Below the pieces are notes generated by a model. That model was given only the letters and a program-made list of their open reading frames with translations, ran no database searches and was not told the origin of the DNA. The position numbers were made by a program, and so were the translations under genes. A stretch of 64,000 nucleotides of DNA from Aureimonas altamirensis (GTDB lineage: Bacteria; Pseudomonadota; Alphaproteobacteria; Rhizobiales; Rhizobiaceae), in NCBI RefSeq assembly GCF_001463885.1, contig NZ_BBWQ01000002.1:1-64000 (forward strand), written 5' to 3'. Shown in pieces: positions 24,951-34,294 of this stretch. Each line of letters starts with the position of its first letter. Within the stretch, counting starts at the first letter, position 1.

Positions 24951-26621
24951 ATGACCGTTGGAGCCAACGACGCCGAACTGCCCGCGCGCGAAAGCATGGA
25001 GTTCGACGTCGTCATCGTGGGCGCTGGCCCGGCCGGATTGTCGGCTGCGATCCGCCTGAAGCAGCTTTCTCCGGACCTGTCCGTCGTCGTTCTGGAAAAG
25101 GGCGCGGAAGTCGGCGCGCACATATTGTCCGGTTGCGTCCTCGATCCATCCTCGCTCGACCGCCTGCTGCCGGACTGGCGGCAGGAAGAAACCCCGATCA
25201 GGCAGAAGGTTACGGACGACCGGTTCTATCTGTATGGCCCCCAGGGCGCGTTGCGCCTGCCGGGCTTCGGCATGCCCCGCCTTATGCACAATCACGGCAA
25301 TTTCGTCGTATCGCTCGGCCTCGTGTGCAAATGGCTTGCGGGCAAGGCCGAAGAGCTGGGCGTGGAGATCTATCCAGGCTTCGCCGCCTCCGAACTGATC
25401 GTCGACGAAGCCGGTGCCGTGATCGGCGTCGCGACCGGCGATATGGGCATCGAGCGTGACGGCAGCCACGGCCCCAACTATCAGCGCGGCATGGCCCTGA
25501 TGGGCCGCTATGTGCTGATCGGGGAGGGCGTCCGTGGGTCGCTTGCCAAGGAGCTCATCGAGCGCTTCTCGCTTGAACGGGACAGCGAGCCGCAGAAATT
25601 CGGCCTCGGCATCAAGGAATTGTGGGAGATCAAGCCGGAAAAGCACAAGCCGGGCTTGATCCAGCACTCCTTCGGCTGGCCGCTGAAAAGCGATACGGGC
25701 GGCGGCTCCTTCATCTATCACCTGCCCGATAATAAGGTCTATGTCGGCTTCGTCACCCACCTCAACTACAAGAACCCGTATCTGTCGCCCTTCGGCGAGT
25801 TCCAGCGGTTCAAGACCCATCCGGACGTGGCCGAACTGCTGGAGGGGGGCAAGCGCCTCTCCTATGGTGCGCGGGCCATCAGCGAGGGCGGCTTCCAATC
25901 GGTGCCGAAACTCGTCTTCCCGGGTGGTGCGCTGCTGGGATGCTCGGCCGGCTTCGTCAACGTGCCGCGCATCAAGGGCGTCCATAACGCCATCGCTTCC
26001 GGAATGCTGGCTGCGGAAGCCGCCGCCGAAGCCTTGGCCGCCGGCCGCTCGCGCGACGAATTATCCGCCTATGAAGATGGCTGGCGGCAATCGAGCATCG
26101 GGCGCGATCTTTCTCCCGTGCGCAACGTCAAGCCGCTCTGGTCGCGGTTCGGCACCTATGTCGGTGTCGCCCTGGGCGCGCTCGACATGTGGACCAATTC
26201 GCTGTTCCGCCTGTCGCTCTTCGGCACGCTCGGCCATGGCAAGACCGACGCGCAATCGACGGAGCCCGCATCGCGCCACAAGCCGATCGACTACCCCAAG
26301 CCCGATGGCGTCCTGACCTTCGACAAGACATCCTCGGTGTTCCTGTCGAACACCAATCACGAGGAAGACCAGCCCGTCCACCTGCGGGTCAGGGACATGG
26401 CCCTGCAGAAGACGTCCGAACACGACGTCTATGCCGGCCTTTCGGAGCGATACTGCCCGGCGGCCGTGTATGAATGGGTCGGCGAAGGCCAGGATTTGCG
26501 CTACCAGATCAATGCGCAGAACTGCGTCCACTGCAAGACGTGCGACATCAAGGATCCCAATGGCAACATCCGCTGGACGGTGCCACAGGGCGGCGAAGGC
26601 CCCGTCTACCAGGAGATGTAG
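24951..26621 (+). CDS. Electron transfer flavoprotein-ubiquinone oxidoreductase
   Basis: 556 residues. FAD-binding N-terminus (VVIVGAGPAGLSAAIRL), ubiquinone-binding region, and a C-terminal 4Fe-4S site (YCPAAVYEW near residue 501, then NCVHCKTCDIKDP). It passes electrons from ETF, reduced by acyl-CoA dehydrogenases, to the quinone pool at the membrane. GGGAG at 24940-24944 selects ATG 24951; ATG 24930 is in frame upstream. Converges with amn with 6 nt between. Confidence 0.95.
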   Translation: MTVGANDAELPARESMEFDVVIVGAGPAGLSAAIRLKQLSPDLSVVVLEKGAEVGAHILSGCVLDPSSLDRLLPDWRQEETPIRQKVTDDRFYLYGPQGALRLPGFGMPRLMHNHGNFVVSLGLVCKWLAGKAEELGVEIYPGFAASELIVDEAGAVIGVATGDMGIERDGSHGPNYQRGMALMGRYVLIGEGVRGSLAKELIERFSLERDSEPQKFGLGIKELWEIKPEKHKPGLIQHSFGWPLKSDTGGGSFIYHLPDNKVYVGFVTHLNYKNPYLSPFGEFQRFKTHPDVAELLEGGKRLSYGARAISEGGFQSVPKLVFPGGALLGCSAGFVNVPRIKGVHNAIASGMLAAEAAAEALAAGRSRDELSAYEDGWRQSSIGRDLSPVRNVKPLWSRFGTYVGVALGALDMWTNSLFRLSLFGTLGHGKTDAQSTEPASRHKPIDYPKPDGVLTFDKTSSVFLSNTNHEEDQPVHLRVRDMALQKTSEHDVYAGLSERYCPAAVYEWVGEGQDLRYQINAQNCVHCKTCDIKDPNGNIRWTVPQGGEGPVYQEM

Positions 26622-26627
26622 CCGGCC

Positions 26628-28130
26628 TTACTGGAAGGCCGTCTCGAAAAAGGAGCGCAGCTTGCGCGAATGCAGCTTCTCGTGCGGCATTTCGGCAAGG
26701 CTCTGCATGGCGCGGATGCCGATCTCCAGATGCTGGGCAACCTGCCGCTTGTAGAAGTCGGTCGCCATTCCGGGCAGTTTCAGCTCCCCGTGCAGGGGCT
26801 TGTCCGAGACGCACAAAAGGGTGCCGTAAGGCACGCGGAACCGATAGCCGTTGGCGGCGATGGTGGCCGATTCCATATCGAGCGCGATCGCGCGCGATTT
26901 CGATAGCCGCTCGACCGGCTCTTTCTGGTCGCGCAGTTCCCAGTTGCGGTTGTCGATGGTGGCCACCGTACCCGTCCGCATGATGCGCTTGAGGTCGTAA
27001 CCCTCCAGCCCGGTCACGTCGGCGACCGCCTTCTCCAGCGCCACCTGCACTTCCGCCAGCGGCGGCACCGGCACCCAGACGGGCAGGTCGGCGTCCAGCA
27101 CATGGTCTTCCCGGACATAGGCGTGTGCCAGCACATAGTCTCCCAGCGCCTGCGTGTTGCGCAGCCCCGCACAATGGCCCAGCATCAGCCAGGCATGCGG
27201 CCGCAGCACCGCAACATGGTCGGTGATCGTCTTGGCGTTGGACGGGCCGACGCCGATATTGACCATGGTGATGCCGCTGCCGTCGGCGCGCGTCAGGTGG
27301 TAGGCCGGCATCTGCGGCAGCCGGGCCGGGGCGACGCCACTTCCGGCGACTGTCTCGCCGGCCGGCGTCACGACATTGCCAGGCTCGACGAAGGATGCGT
27401 AACCATGGCCGCCTTCGGCCATGAAGCCCCTGGCCATGGCTGCGAATTCGTCGATGTAGAACTGGTAGTTGGTGAACAACACAAAATTCTGGAAATGGCG
27501 CGGGCTGGTGGCCGTATAATGCGACAGCCGCGCCAGAGAATAGTCGACGCGCTGCGCGGTAAAGGGTGCGAGCGGCCATGCCTCGCCCGGCGCCGGCTCG
27601 AAATTGCCGTTTACGATCCGGTCGTCGGTTGCCGCAAGGTCCGGTACGTCGAAGATGTCGCGCAGCGGCATGCCCAGCCGCTCGGCCTGGGCGCCATCGA
27701 CATAGGTGCCTTCCGGGAAAGCGAAGTGCAGCGGGATCGGCGTATCCGAATGGCCGATCCGCAGCGGCTGGCCGTGATTGTGGATGAGCTGCTCGATCTG
27801 CTTGTGCAGATAGTCTCCGAACAGGTCCGGCCGGGTGATCGTCGTGGCATAGTGGCCCGGGCCCGAGACGAAGCCGAAGGACAGCCGCGAATCGATCCTC
27901 GTATGCCCCGTCGTCGTCAAGGCGATCTCGGGGTAGAAGGCCCGGTAACGGCGGTCGGCCGAACCGTCCTTCAACACGGTGTCGAAGCTGTGCAGCAGAA
28001 AGTCGACGGAGGTGTCGTACAGCCGCGTCAGAGCGGCGACGGCATCGTCGGCATTGTGGAACAGGCGGCCCTGCTCCACGGGGGGTGTCTCGACGGGCAG
28101 CGGTTCGGCAAGGAGAAAACGGTCGCTCAT
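26628..28130 (-). CDS. amn: AMP nucleosidase
   Basis: 500 residues, typical length. N-terminal AMN domain followed by a purine-phosphorylase-like domain with NIGVGPSNAKTITDHVAVLR and ALDMESATIAANGYRFRVPY. It hydrolyses AMP to adenine and ribose 5-phosphate, controlling adenylate levels. ATG 28130 gives MSDRFLLAEP; a TTG two codons upstream is less likely. Confidence 0.95.
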   Translation of the reverse strand: MSDRFLLAEPLPVETPPVEQGRLFHNADDAVAALTRLYDTSVDFLLHSFDTVLKDGSADRRYRAFYPEIALTTTGHTRIDSRLSFGFVSGPGHYATTITRPDLFGDYLHKQIEQLIHNHGQPLRIGHSDTPIPLHFAFPEGTYVDGAQAERLGMPLRDIFDVPDLAATDDRIVNGNFEPAPGEAWPLAPFTAQRVDYSLARLSHYTATSPRHFQNFVLFTNYQFYIDEFAAMARGFMAEGGHGYASFVEPGNVVTPAGETVAGSGVAPARLPQMPAYHLTRADGSGITMVNIGVGPSNAKTITDHVAVLRPHAWLMLGHCAGLRNTQALGDYVLAHAYVREDHVLDADLPVWVPVPPLAEVQVALEKAVADVTGLEGYDLKRIMRTGTVATIDNRNWELRDQKEPVERLSKSRAIALDMESATIAANGYRFRVPYGTLLCVSDKPLHGELKLPGMATDFYKRQVAQHLEIGIRAMQSLAEMPHEKLHSRKLRSFFETAFQ

Positions 28131-28178
28131 GCGCAAGCCTTTACCTGCGCCGGCCGTTCCTGAAAAGCCGATCGGTTA

Positions 28179-28343
28179 CTAGCGAACCTCTGTCTGCGGC
28201 GAGCAGACCACACCCTGGTCGTAGCAGCCCGAGAACGGCGCGAAGGCAAGCCGCTTGGCCTCGTTGTTGCTGTGTACGAGCGTCGAGAACCCGAAGGCGA
28301 AAATGGCCAGGAGAAGGGTCAGGACGGCCAGACGAAGCACCAT
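28179..28343 (-). CDS. Small membrane protein, 54 residues, unknown
   Basis: Begins MVLRLAVLTLLLAIFAFGFS, one strongly hydrophobic N-terminal helix or signal anchor. A short polar segment follows with two Cys (SGCYDQGVVCSPQ), ending TEVR. A strong ribosome-binding site AAAGGAAA lies 7-14 nt before the ATG. It sits between amn and a DUF2147 gene on the same strand. Its size means automated callers could miss it. The Cys pair in the predicted exported part could form a disulfide. Function unknown. Confidence 0.65.
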   Translation of the reverse strand: MVLRLAVLTLLLAIFAFGFSTLVHSNNEAKRLAFAPFSGCYDQGVVCSPQTEVR

Positions 28344-28478
28344 GGCTGTTTCCTTTCTGCGTTGGCATTAACTTTACGGTTTCAACCTTAACCGGAGATG
28401 GCTCCAATGTTGACCCCGGATGGCAAACGGGGTTAGCGCCACGTTAATGCCCGCACGGTTTCGCAAGCGGCCTGCGCG
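28344..28478. other. Intergenic region upstream of the 54-residue ORF
   Basis: 135 nt with several TTAA-containing words (ATTAACTTTACG, CCTTAACC, GTTAATGC) in an otherwise GC-rich setting, probably promoter DNA for the small reverse-strand gene and amn. No clear consensus pair was found. Confidence 0.3.
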
Positions 28479-28847
28479 TCAGCGCGTCCAGTGCTGCGAC
28501 CGGCAGAAGACTTTCGCAACGCAACCCTTCAATTCCAGGGCATTGCCGGCGATGGTGGCACTGCCTTCATAGGTCTTGCTGTTGCGCGGGTCCGTCACCG
28601 TACCGGTGTAGGCGTTGCCGCTGCCGCTCATGCGGCCGATCTCGCGGCCCTTGAACTCGCCCGTCTGGATGCGCGCGCAATAGGCCCCGCCGCAATCCTG
28701 GAAGGCAACGGTGGTTCCGTTCTCCGTTTTCCAGTTGCCGACGATCGGCTCTGCCGCCATCGCGCTCCCGCCTGCCGATGCAAGGCAGATGGCCATTGCC
28801 CAGATGCGCAGGTTGCGGCCGGCTGCAAGCGAGGACACCATGTTCAT
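28479..28847 (-). CDS. DUF2147 secreted protein
   Basis: 122 residues with a signal peptide (RIWAMAICLASAGGSAMAA) and the DUF2147 lipocalin-like pattern: IVGNWKTENGTTVAFQDCGG, ARIQTGEFKGREIG, TVTDPRNSKTYEGSATI, LELKGCV. GGGAG before the ATG. Mature protein is periplasmic; role unknown. 23 nt separate it from the aminotransferase gene upstream, suggesting one transcript. Confidence 0.8.
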   Translation of the reverse strand: MNMVSSLAAGRNLRIWAMAICLASAGGSAMAAEPIVGNWKTENGTTVAFQDCGGAYCARIQTGEFKGREIGRMSGSGNAYTGTVTDPRNSKTYEGSATIAGNALELKGCVAKVFCRSQHWTR

Positions 28848-28870
28848 TGCGTTCTCCCAAATTCGGGCCT

Positions 28871-29983
28871 TCAGGCCGCCTTTTCCCGGGCATTTTCGAG
28901 CGCGCCCGCAAGGGCGTTCTCGAACAGCGCCAGCTCTTCGTCCGTGCCCACCGTCACGCGGATCATCCGATCCAGCGGGGCGACACCCGGCATGCGGATG
29001 AAGATGCCGCGTTCCAGCACACCCTGCAATATAAGACGGGCGAAATCGCCGTCGCGTCCGCAGTCGATGGCGACGAAGTTGGTGGCGGAGGGAAGTGGCG
29101 TCAGTCCATTGCGCCGCGCGATATCAGACAGGGTCTCGCGTGCCGCGACGATCCTGCCGATGGTGGTTTGCAAATATGCCTGGTCTGCCAGTGCGGCGAT
29201 CGCACCGGCCTGCGCCATGCGCGATACGCCGAAATGGTTTCGCACCTTGTCGAACTCGGCAATCAGCGCCGCCGGCCCAAGCACATAGCCGACGCGGACT
29301 CCGGCCATTCCGTAGGCTTTGGAAAACGTGCGGAAGCGCAACACATTGTCCCGGAAGGGCAGGAGCGGGGGCAGCGCATCGGCAGGGGCGAGGTCGCTGT
29401 AGGCCTCGTCGAGGATCAGCAGCGTTCCGGCGGGTACGCCATCCATCAGCCGCTCGATTGCCGGTGCATTCCACCACGACCCTGTCGGGTTGTCCGGATT
29501 GGCGAAGTAGAGCAGCTTCGGCCGCACGCTGTGCGCGCGCTCCAGAAGGGCTGTCGGATCTTCCCGGTCGTCCGCATAGGGGACGAAATCCAGCCGTCCG
29601 CCATGCCCTGCAACATGGTAGTTGAAGGTCGGATAGGCTCCCAGCGACGTCACCACCCGGTCGCCCGGCGCAATCGTCAACTGCACGGTCAGGCCGAGCA
29701 GGCCGTCGACGCCTTCACCTACGGCCACATTGGCGATCTCCACACCGTGATGCGCGGCGATGGCGGCCTTGAGCTCGTATTGCTCCGGGTCGCCATAGGC
29801 CCAGCTTTCGGCTGCGGCGCGGCTCATCGCTTCGATCACCGCCGGAGAGGGTCCGAACGTGCTTTCGTTTGCGCCGATCCGGGCCTTGAAGCGCAGGCCC
29901 AGCCGCCGCTCCAACGCTTCCGGCCCGACAAAGGGCACCGTCGCGGGCAGTCCGCGTGCGATATCGGTTAGAAAATCCTGCAT
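28871..29983 (-). CDS. PLP-dependent aminotransferase, HisC-type
   Basis: 370 residues. Fold-type I aminotransferase with NESTFGPSP, YGDPEQYELK, FANPDNPTG, LDEAYSDLAP and the PLP lysine in FSKAYGMAGVRVGY. Resembles histidinol-phosphate and aromatic amino acid aminotransferases. No his genes are nearby, so the substrate is unresolved. Lies 3 nt downstream of the carbonic anhydrase gene. Confidence 0.85.
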   Translation of the reverse strand: MQDFLTDIARGLPATVPFVGPEALERRLGLRFKARIGANESTFGPSPAVIEAMSRAAAESWAYGDPEQYELKAAIAAHHGVEIANVAVGEGVDGLLGLTVQLTIAPGDRVVTSLGAYPTFNYHVAGHGGRLDFVPYADDREDPTALLERAHSVRPKLLYFANPDNPTGSWWNAPAIERLMDGVPAGTLLILDEAYSDLAPADALPPLLPFRDNVLRFRTFSKAYGMAGVRVGYVLGPAALIAEFDKVRNHFGVSRMAQAGAIAALADQAYLQTTIGRIVAARETLSDIARRNGLTPLPSATNFVAIDCGRDGDFARLILQGVLERGIFIRMPGVAPLDRMIRVTVGTDEELALFENALAGALENAREKAA

Positions 29984-29986
29984 CGA

Positions 29987-30520
29987 TCAATCCTCGGTCG
30001 GCTGCAGATCGCGCGAAAAGCGCCGCCAGTTCTGAACATATTTCTGCGCCGACTGGCGCAACGCATCTTCCGCGGCGGCGTCCAGGGTGCGCATCACCTT
30101 GGCCGGAGAGCCGACGATAAGGCTGTTGTCGGGAAACTCTTTCTTTTCCGTCACCAGCGCGCCGGCCCCGACGATGCAGTTGTTGCCGATGCGCGCGCCG
30201 TTCAGGATGGTGGCTCCCATGCCGATCAGGCAGTTGTCACCGATGGTGCAGCCGTGCACCACGGCGCCGTGGCCGATGGTGCAGCCCTTGCCGATGGTCA
30301 GCGGAAAGCCCGGGTCGGTGTGGAGGATGCAGTTTTCCTGTACATTGCTTTCGGCGCCGATCCTGATCCACTCATTGTCGCCGCGCAGGACGCTGCCGAA
30401 CCAGATTCCGACATCGTCGCCGATGCGTACCCGCCCGATCACATGTGCCCCCGGCGCGATCCAGAACGCGCCCGCCGCCGGCAACTCGGGCGACTGGCCG
30501 CCCAAGGCATAAATCGTCAT
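29987..30520 (-). CDS. Gamma-carbonic anhydrase-like hexapeptide protein
   Basis: 177 residues with left-handed beta-helix hexapeptide repeats and the metal-site histidines spaced as in the gamma-CA/PaaY family (CILHTDPG, CTIGHGAVVHGCTIG). GGGGAGG before ATG 30520. Probably trimeric and metal-dependent; whether it hydrates CO2 is not shown by sequence. First gene of a set with the aminotransferase and DUF2147. Confidence 0.88.
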   Translation of the reverse strand: MTIYALGGQSPELPAAGAFWIAPGAHVIGRVRIGDDVGIWFGSVLRGDNEWIRIGAESNVQENCILHTDPGFPLTIGKGCTIGHGAVVHGCTIGDNCLIGMGATILNGARIGNNCIVGAGALVTEKKEFPDNSLIVGSPAKVMRTLDAAAEDALRQSAQKYVQNWRRFSRDLQPTED

Positions 30521-30572
30521 GCTCGAAGCCTCCCCATCATGGGCGGGAAGGTGCGTCACGACGCGCGATGAA

Positions 30573-33086
30573 TCAAGACAATGTCTCAATCATGCGACGT
30601 GTGATCGACTGGCGCACGGAGGCGTATTCGGCCCAGGGGTCGGCCTGTTCGATACGCGCGGCCATATCCCCAAGGTGAAACGCCGCGGCGGATGACAGCG
30701 CGTCGAGTTCGTCCCAGCTTACCGGCGTCGCCACCGGTGCGTCCTTTCGCGCGCGCGTGGAATAGGGAGCAATCGCCGTCGATCCGCGCTCGTTGCGCAG
30801 CCAGTCGATGAAGATGCGCCCCTTGCGCCGGGCCTTGGACATCGTCGCCACGAAACGGTCCGGCTCGTCCCGCGTCACGGCTTCGGCGAAACCGCGTGCG
30901 AAATCCTTGAGTGTCGGCCAGTCCTGCCGCCGCACCAGGGGGACAACGATGTGGATGCCCTTGCCGCCGGTTACCATCGGAAAACTCGTCAAGCCGCCAT
31001 CTGCCAGCCGGTCGCGCATTTCGAGTGCGGCCTGGCGGACATCGGCAAAGCCGAGCGACTCATCGGGGTCGAGGTCGAAGACCAGCCGGTCCGGCTTGTC
31101 GACATCGTCATTATGCGCGCCCCAGATGTGAAATTCCATCGTGCCCATCTGCACGGCTGCCAGGATGCTGCCGAGCCCGTCCAGCGACAGGTAGACGGCG
31201 TTTTCGCCATCCTTCTCGCGGATATCGACATGGCCCATCTGCGGTGGAAATCCGCCCGTATCGTGCTTCTGGAAAAAGCAGGCCTTCTGGCCACCCTGCG
31301 GGCAGCGCACCAGGGACAGCGGCCGTTTGCCCGCATGGACCAGCATCCGGTCGGCCACCATGACATAATATTCGGCAAGGTCGCGCTTGGTGATGCCCTG
31401 TCCCTCGAAGACGACGCGCTCCGGCGATGTCAGCCGAACCCCTTCGATATCGCCCGGCTTGCCGTCCGACTTCCTGCGCCCCTTGGCCCTCGGCTTGACC
31501 TGGTCCATCGGCTTCTCCTCCACCACCCGCTTGGCCGGCTTGTCTTCGCGCAAACCCTTGAAGACGCCATGGCGGATATGACCCTCGCGGGTGAGTTCGG
31601 CGAAATCGATCTCCGCCACCAGCACGGGGTCAAGGTAATGCGCGCCGCGACGGATGTCGGCCGGCACGGTGTCGAATGGGCTGTCTTTTCGCGACAGGGA
31701 TGCAAAGCGTTCCGCAAGGTCGTCGAGGGCCGTGCCGTCGAAGCCAGAGCCGACGCGGCCGCGATAGACGAACTTCTTTCCCTCGTTCACGCCGACCAGG
31801 ATGGACGAGAATGGGCGGCCGGGCTTGTCGGAGGTGGAATAGCCGCCGATGACGAATTCCTGCCGGCGGCCGCACTTCGATTTCAGCCAGGCTTTGGACC
31901 TGCCTGCCATGTAAGGAGCATCGGCGCGCTTCGAGACGACGCCCTCAAGGCCTTTGCGGCATAGTTCGGCAAGCACATCGCCGCCATGGCCCACGATATG
32001 CGGGCTGTAGTGAAGGGCAGATCCGTGCGTGCCTGCCATCAGGCTTTCAAGGGCGGCCTTGCGCTCGATAAGGGGCTTGCCGGTCAGGTCCTGTCCATCA
32101 TGCTCGAGAAGGTCGAAACAGAAGCACGACAGCGCGCCGCCGTCGGTGAGCGCTTCCTGCAGGGCCGAAAAGTCTGTCCGCCCGGCGCCGTCAAAGGCAA
32201 CGACTTCTCCATCGATGAGAAAGCTTCTCGCCGGCAAGGCCTCGACGTGCCGGAGCAGGTCACCGAACTTGTCGGTCCAGTCCTTGCCGTTGCGTGTATA
32301 AAGCCGAACCTTGTCGCCGCCCCGTGCGATCAGGATGCGGTACCCGTCGTATTTCACCTCATGCAGCCACGCGTCGCTCGTCGGCGCCGTGCTGGAGAGC
32401 GTCGCCAACTGGACGGGGCGAAAGGCCGGCAACGCAGCCTGCTTCTGTGTTCGGGCAGAAGGCTGGCGAGCTGAAGGCTGGCGGGCAGACGCCTTCGCTG
32501 CGGCAGGCTTGCCGGCGGCGGCACCGGATGCGATCTGGTGGAGGGTGCGTCCCGTCTTTGCACTTCGGTCGAGGCGCAGGATATTGCGGCTGGTGCTGGC
32601 CACGTCATCCTTTTCCTTGATCAGCAGCCAGTTGTCGCGTTTTTCGCCCGGCCGCCGCTTCATGCGGATAAGGGCCCACAGGCCCTGCATCTTCGCCCCG
32701 TGAAGGTGCATTTTCAGATTACCATCGGCAAATCCCTTGGCCGCGTCTCCGACCGGCTCCCAGGTGCCGGTGTCCCAAAGCATCACCGTTCCGCCGCCAT
32801 ACTGCCCCTTGGGTATGGTCCCTTCGAAATTGCCGTAGTCCATCGGATGGTCTTCCGTCTGGACCGCCAGACGCTTGTCCGCAGGGTCGAGGCTCGGTCC
32901 GCGCGTCACGGCCCAACTCTTCAGGACGCCATCCCATTCCAGCCGGAAATCGTAATGCAGCCGGGTGGCATCGTGCTTCTGAACCACGAAGAGTAGGCCA
33001 TCCGCCGAGGCGGAGCCGCCGGTCGGCTCGCTCGTGTGCTGGAAGTCGCGCTTCTTGCGATAGGGAGAAAGCAGCGAGTCGTTCAT
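30573..33086 (-). CDS. ligD: Multifunctional DNA ligase D (NHEJ)
   Basis: 837 residues from ATG 33086. Three domains in order: 3'-phosphoesterase (HDATRLHYDFRLEWDG, then MDYGNFEGTIP), ATP-dependent ligase with nucleotidyl Lys in LHEVKYDGYR and DGEVVAFD, and primase/polymerase (KRDLAEYYVMVADRML, DLDPDESL). A Lys/Ala-rich linker joins the first two. LigD normally works with Ku in end joining; no ku is seen in the window. An in-frame ATG at 33131 is an alternative start. Divergent from an Mre11-like gene. Confidence 0.93.
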   Translation of the reverse strand: MNDSLLSPYRKKRDFQHTSEPTGGSASADGLLFVVQKHDATRLHYDFRLEWDGVLKSWAVTRGPSLDPADKRLAVQTEDHPMDYGNFEGTIPKGQYGGGTVMLWDTGTWEPVGDAAKGFADGNLKMHLHGAKMQGLWALIRMKRRPGEKRDNWLLIKEKDDVASTSRNILRLDRSAKTGRTLHQIASGAAAGKPAAAKASARQPSARQPSARTQKQAALPAFRPVQLATLSSTAPTSDAWLHEVKYDGYRILIARGGDKVRLYTRNGKDWTDKFGDLLRHVEALPARSFLIDGEVVAFDGAGRTDFSALQEALTDGGALSCFCFDLLEHDGQDLTGKPLIERKAALESLMAGTHGSALHYSPHIVGHGGDVLAELCRKGLEGVVSKRADAPYMAGRSKAWLKSKCGRRQEFVIGGYSTSDKPGRPFSSILVGVNEGKKFVYRGRVGSGFDGTALDDLAERFASLSRKDSPFDTVPADIRRGAHYLDPVLVAEIDFAELTREGHIRHGVFKGLREDKPAKRVVEEKPMDQVKPRAKGRRKSDGKPGDIEGVRLTSPERVVFEGQGITKRDLAEYYVMVADRMLVHAGKRPLSLVRCPQGGQKACFFQKHDTGGFPPQMGHVDIREKDGENAVYLSLDGLGSILAAVQMGTMEFHIWGAHNDDVDKPDRLVFDLDPDESLGFADVRQAALEMRDRLADGGLTSFPMVTGGKGIHIVVPLVRRQDWPTLKDFARGFAEAVTRDEPDRFVATMSKARRKGRIFIDWLRNERGSTAIAPYSTRARKDAPVATPVSWDELDALSSAAAFHLGDMAARIEQADPWAEYASVRQSITRRMIETLS

Positions 33087-33169
33087 CGCCTCAAATCCGT
33101 TCGGCCGGTTGAACTGCAGAGGTCCGGACATTACCCCTCATGATGTCCCGCAACCGCAAAAGGTTCCGC

Positions 33170-34294
33170 ATGATTCGGTTTCTGCACACCGCAGACTGGC
33201 AGATCGGCAAGCCCTTCGGCGGCTTCGAGCCGGACGTGCGCGCCGAATTGCGGGCAGAGCGGTTTGCCGTGGTGGCGCGCATCGCGGCCTTGGCCCGTGA
33301 CGAAGGCTGCGCTGCCATACTGGTTGCGGGCGATGCCTTCGACGACAACACGATCGGCGACAGGGACATCGTCCGCACGCTGGACGCCATGGCCGGCTTT
33401 CCCGGCCCATGGGTGATGCTGCCGGGCAACCACGATGCCGCCTTGCCGGTGTCCGTATGGACGCGGATACGGGCCGGCGGCGCGTTGCCGGTGGATCTGC
33501 GGATCGCCGATACACCGGATATCACCATGCTGGCCGATGGCCGCCTGGCTGTTCTGGCGGCGCCACTGACGCGGCGGCACGAGGGGCAGGATGTAACCGA
33601 ATGGTTCGACCGGGCCGAGACGCCGGCCGGGGCGGCGCGTGTCGGGCTTGCGCATGGCGCGGTTGCCAACCGGCTTCCGGAGGCTGCGGAAAGCGGCAAT
33701 CCGATTTCCGACCGGCGGGCGGAGACGGCGCGGCTCGACTATCTGGCCCTCGGCGACTGGCATGGCTTTCTGGAGGTCGCGCCGCGCACCGTCTATAGTG
33801 GCACGCCGGAGGCCGATCGCTTCACCTCCAACGCGCCGGGCTATGCCGCCTTGGTGGAGATCGCCCTGCCGGGCGAGGGCGCCAGGGTTCGCCGCCTCGA
33901 TACCGGGCGGCTGCACTGGGCCTCGCTGGAGGTCTTCGTGGACAACGCGGTCGAGGCCTTGGACGAAGCCATGGCCACTCTTGCCGATCCGCTGCGCAGC
34001 CTCGTATCGCTGAAGCTGGCCGGCACGGTGTCCCTGCATGGACGCATGGCGATGCAGGACAGGCTGTCTTACTGGGGCTCGCGTCTCTTCGCCTTGCGCA
34101 CCGATGAGTCCGGCCTATACGATCGGCCGGAGGCGGCCGATTTCGAGCGGATGGAGATATCCGGCTTCGTGCGCGCCGCCATGGAACGGCTGCGCGCCCG
34201 CGCGGAGGATGCGGCCGACCCGCAGCGCGAGGCTGCGGCGCTGGCGTTGCGCCTGGCCTATGTCGAACACCGCCGGCAGCAGGCCGCCACATGA
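33170..34294 (+). CDS. Mre11/SbcD-like DNA repair exonuclease (YhaO-like)
   Basis: 374 residues. Metallophosphoesterase motifs: HTADWQIGK (motif I), AGDAFDDN, LPGNHDA, LAHGAV and LGDWHG. In motif I the usual D-X-H reads D-W-Q. Predicted nuclease subunit acting on DNA ends. AAAAGG upstream supports ATG 33170. Its TGA overlaps the ATG of the ATPase gene (ATGA), so the two are a coupled nuclease-ATPase pair. Length and partner fit YhaO better than SbcD. Confidence 0.82.
   Translation: MIRFLHTADWQIGKPFGGFEPDVRAELRAERFAVVARIAALARDEGCAAILVAGDAFDDNTIGDRDIVRTLDAMAGFPGPWVMLPGNHDAALPVSVWTRIRAGGALPVDLRIADTPDITMLADGRLAVLAAPLTRRHEGQDVTEWFDRAETPAGAARVGLAHGAVANRLPEAAESGNPISDRRAETARLDYLALGDWHGFLEVAPRTVYSGTPEADRFTSNAPGYAALVEIALPGEGARVRRLDTGRLHWASLEVFVDNAVEALDEAMATLADPLRSLVSLKLAGTVSLHGRMAMQDRLSYWGSRLFALRTDESGLYDRPEAADFERMEISGFVRAAMERLRARAEDAADPQREAAALALRLAYVEHRRQQAAT

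Noticed and set aside
24843-25985. Upstream extension of the uracil-DNA glycosylase frame across the ETF-QO gene
   Set aside because: The extension is antisense to conserved ETF-QO sequence; ATG 24842 gives a normal-length enzyme.
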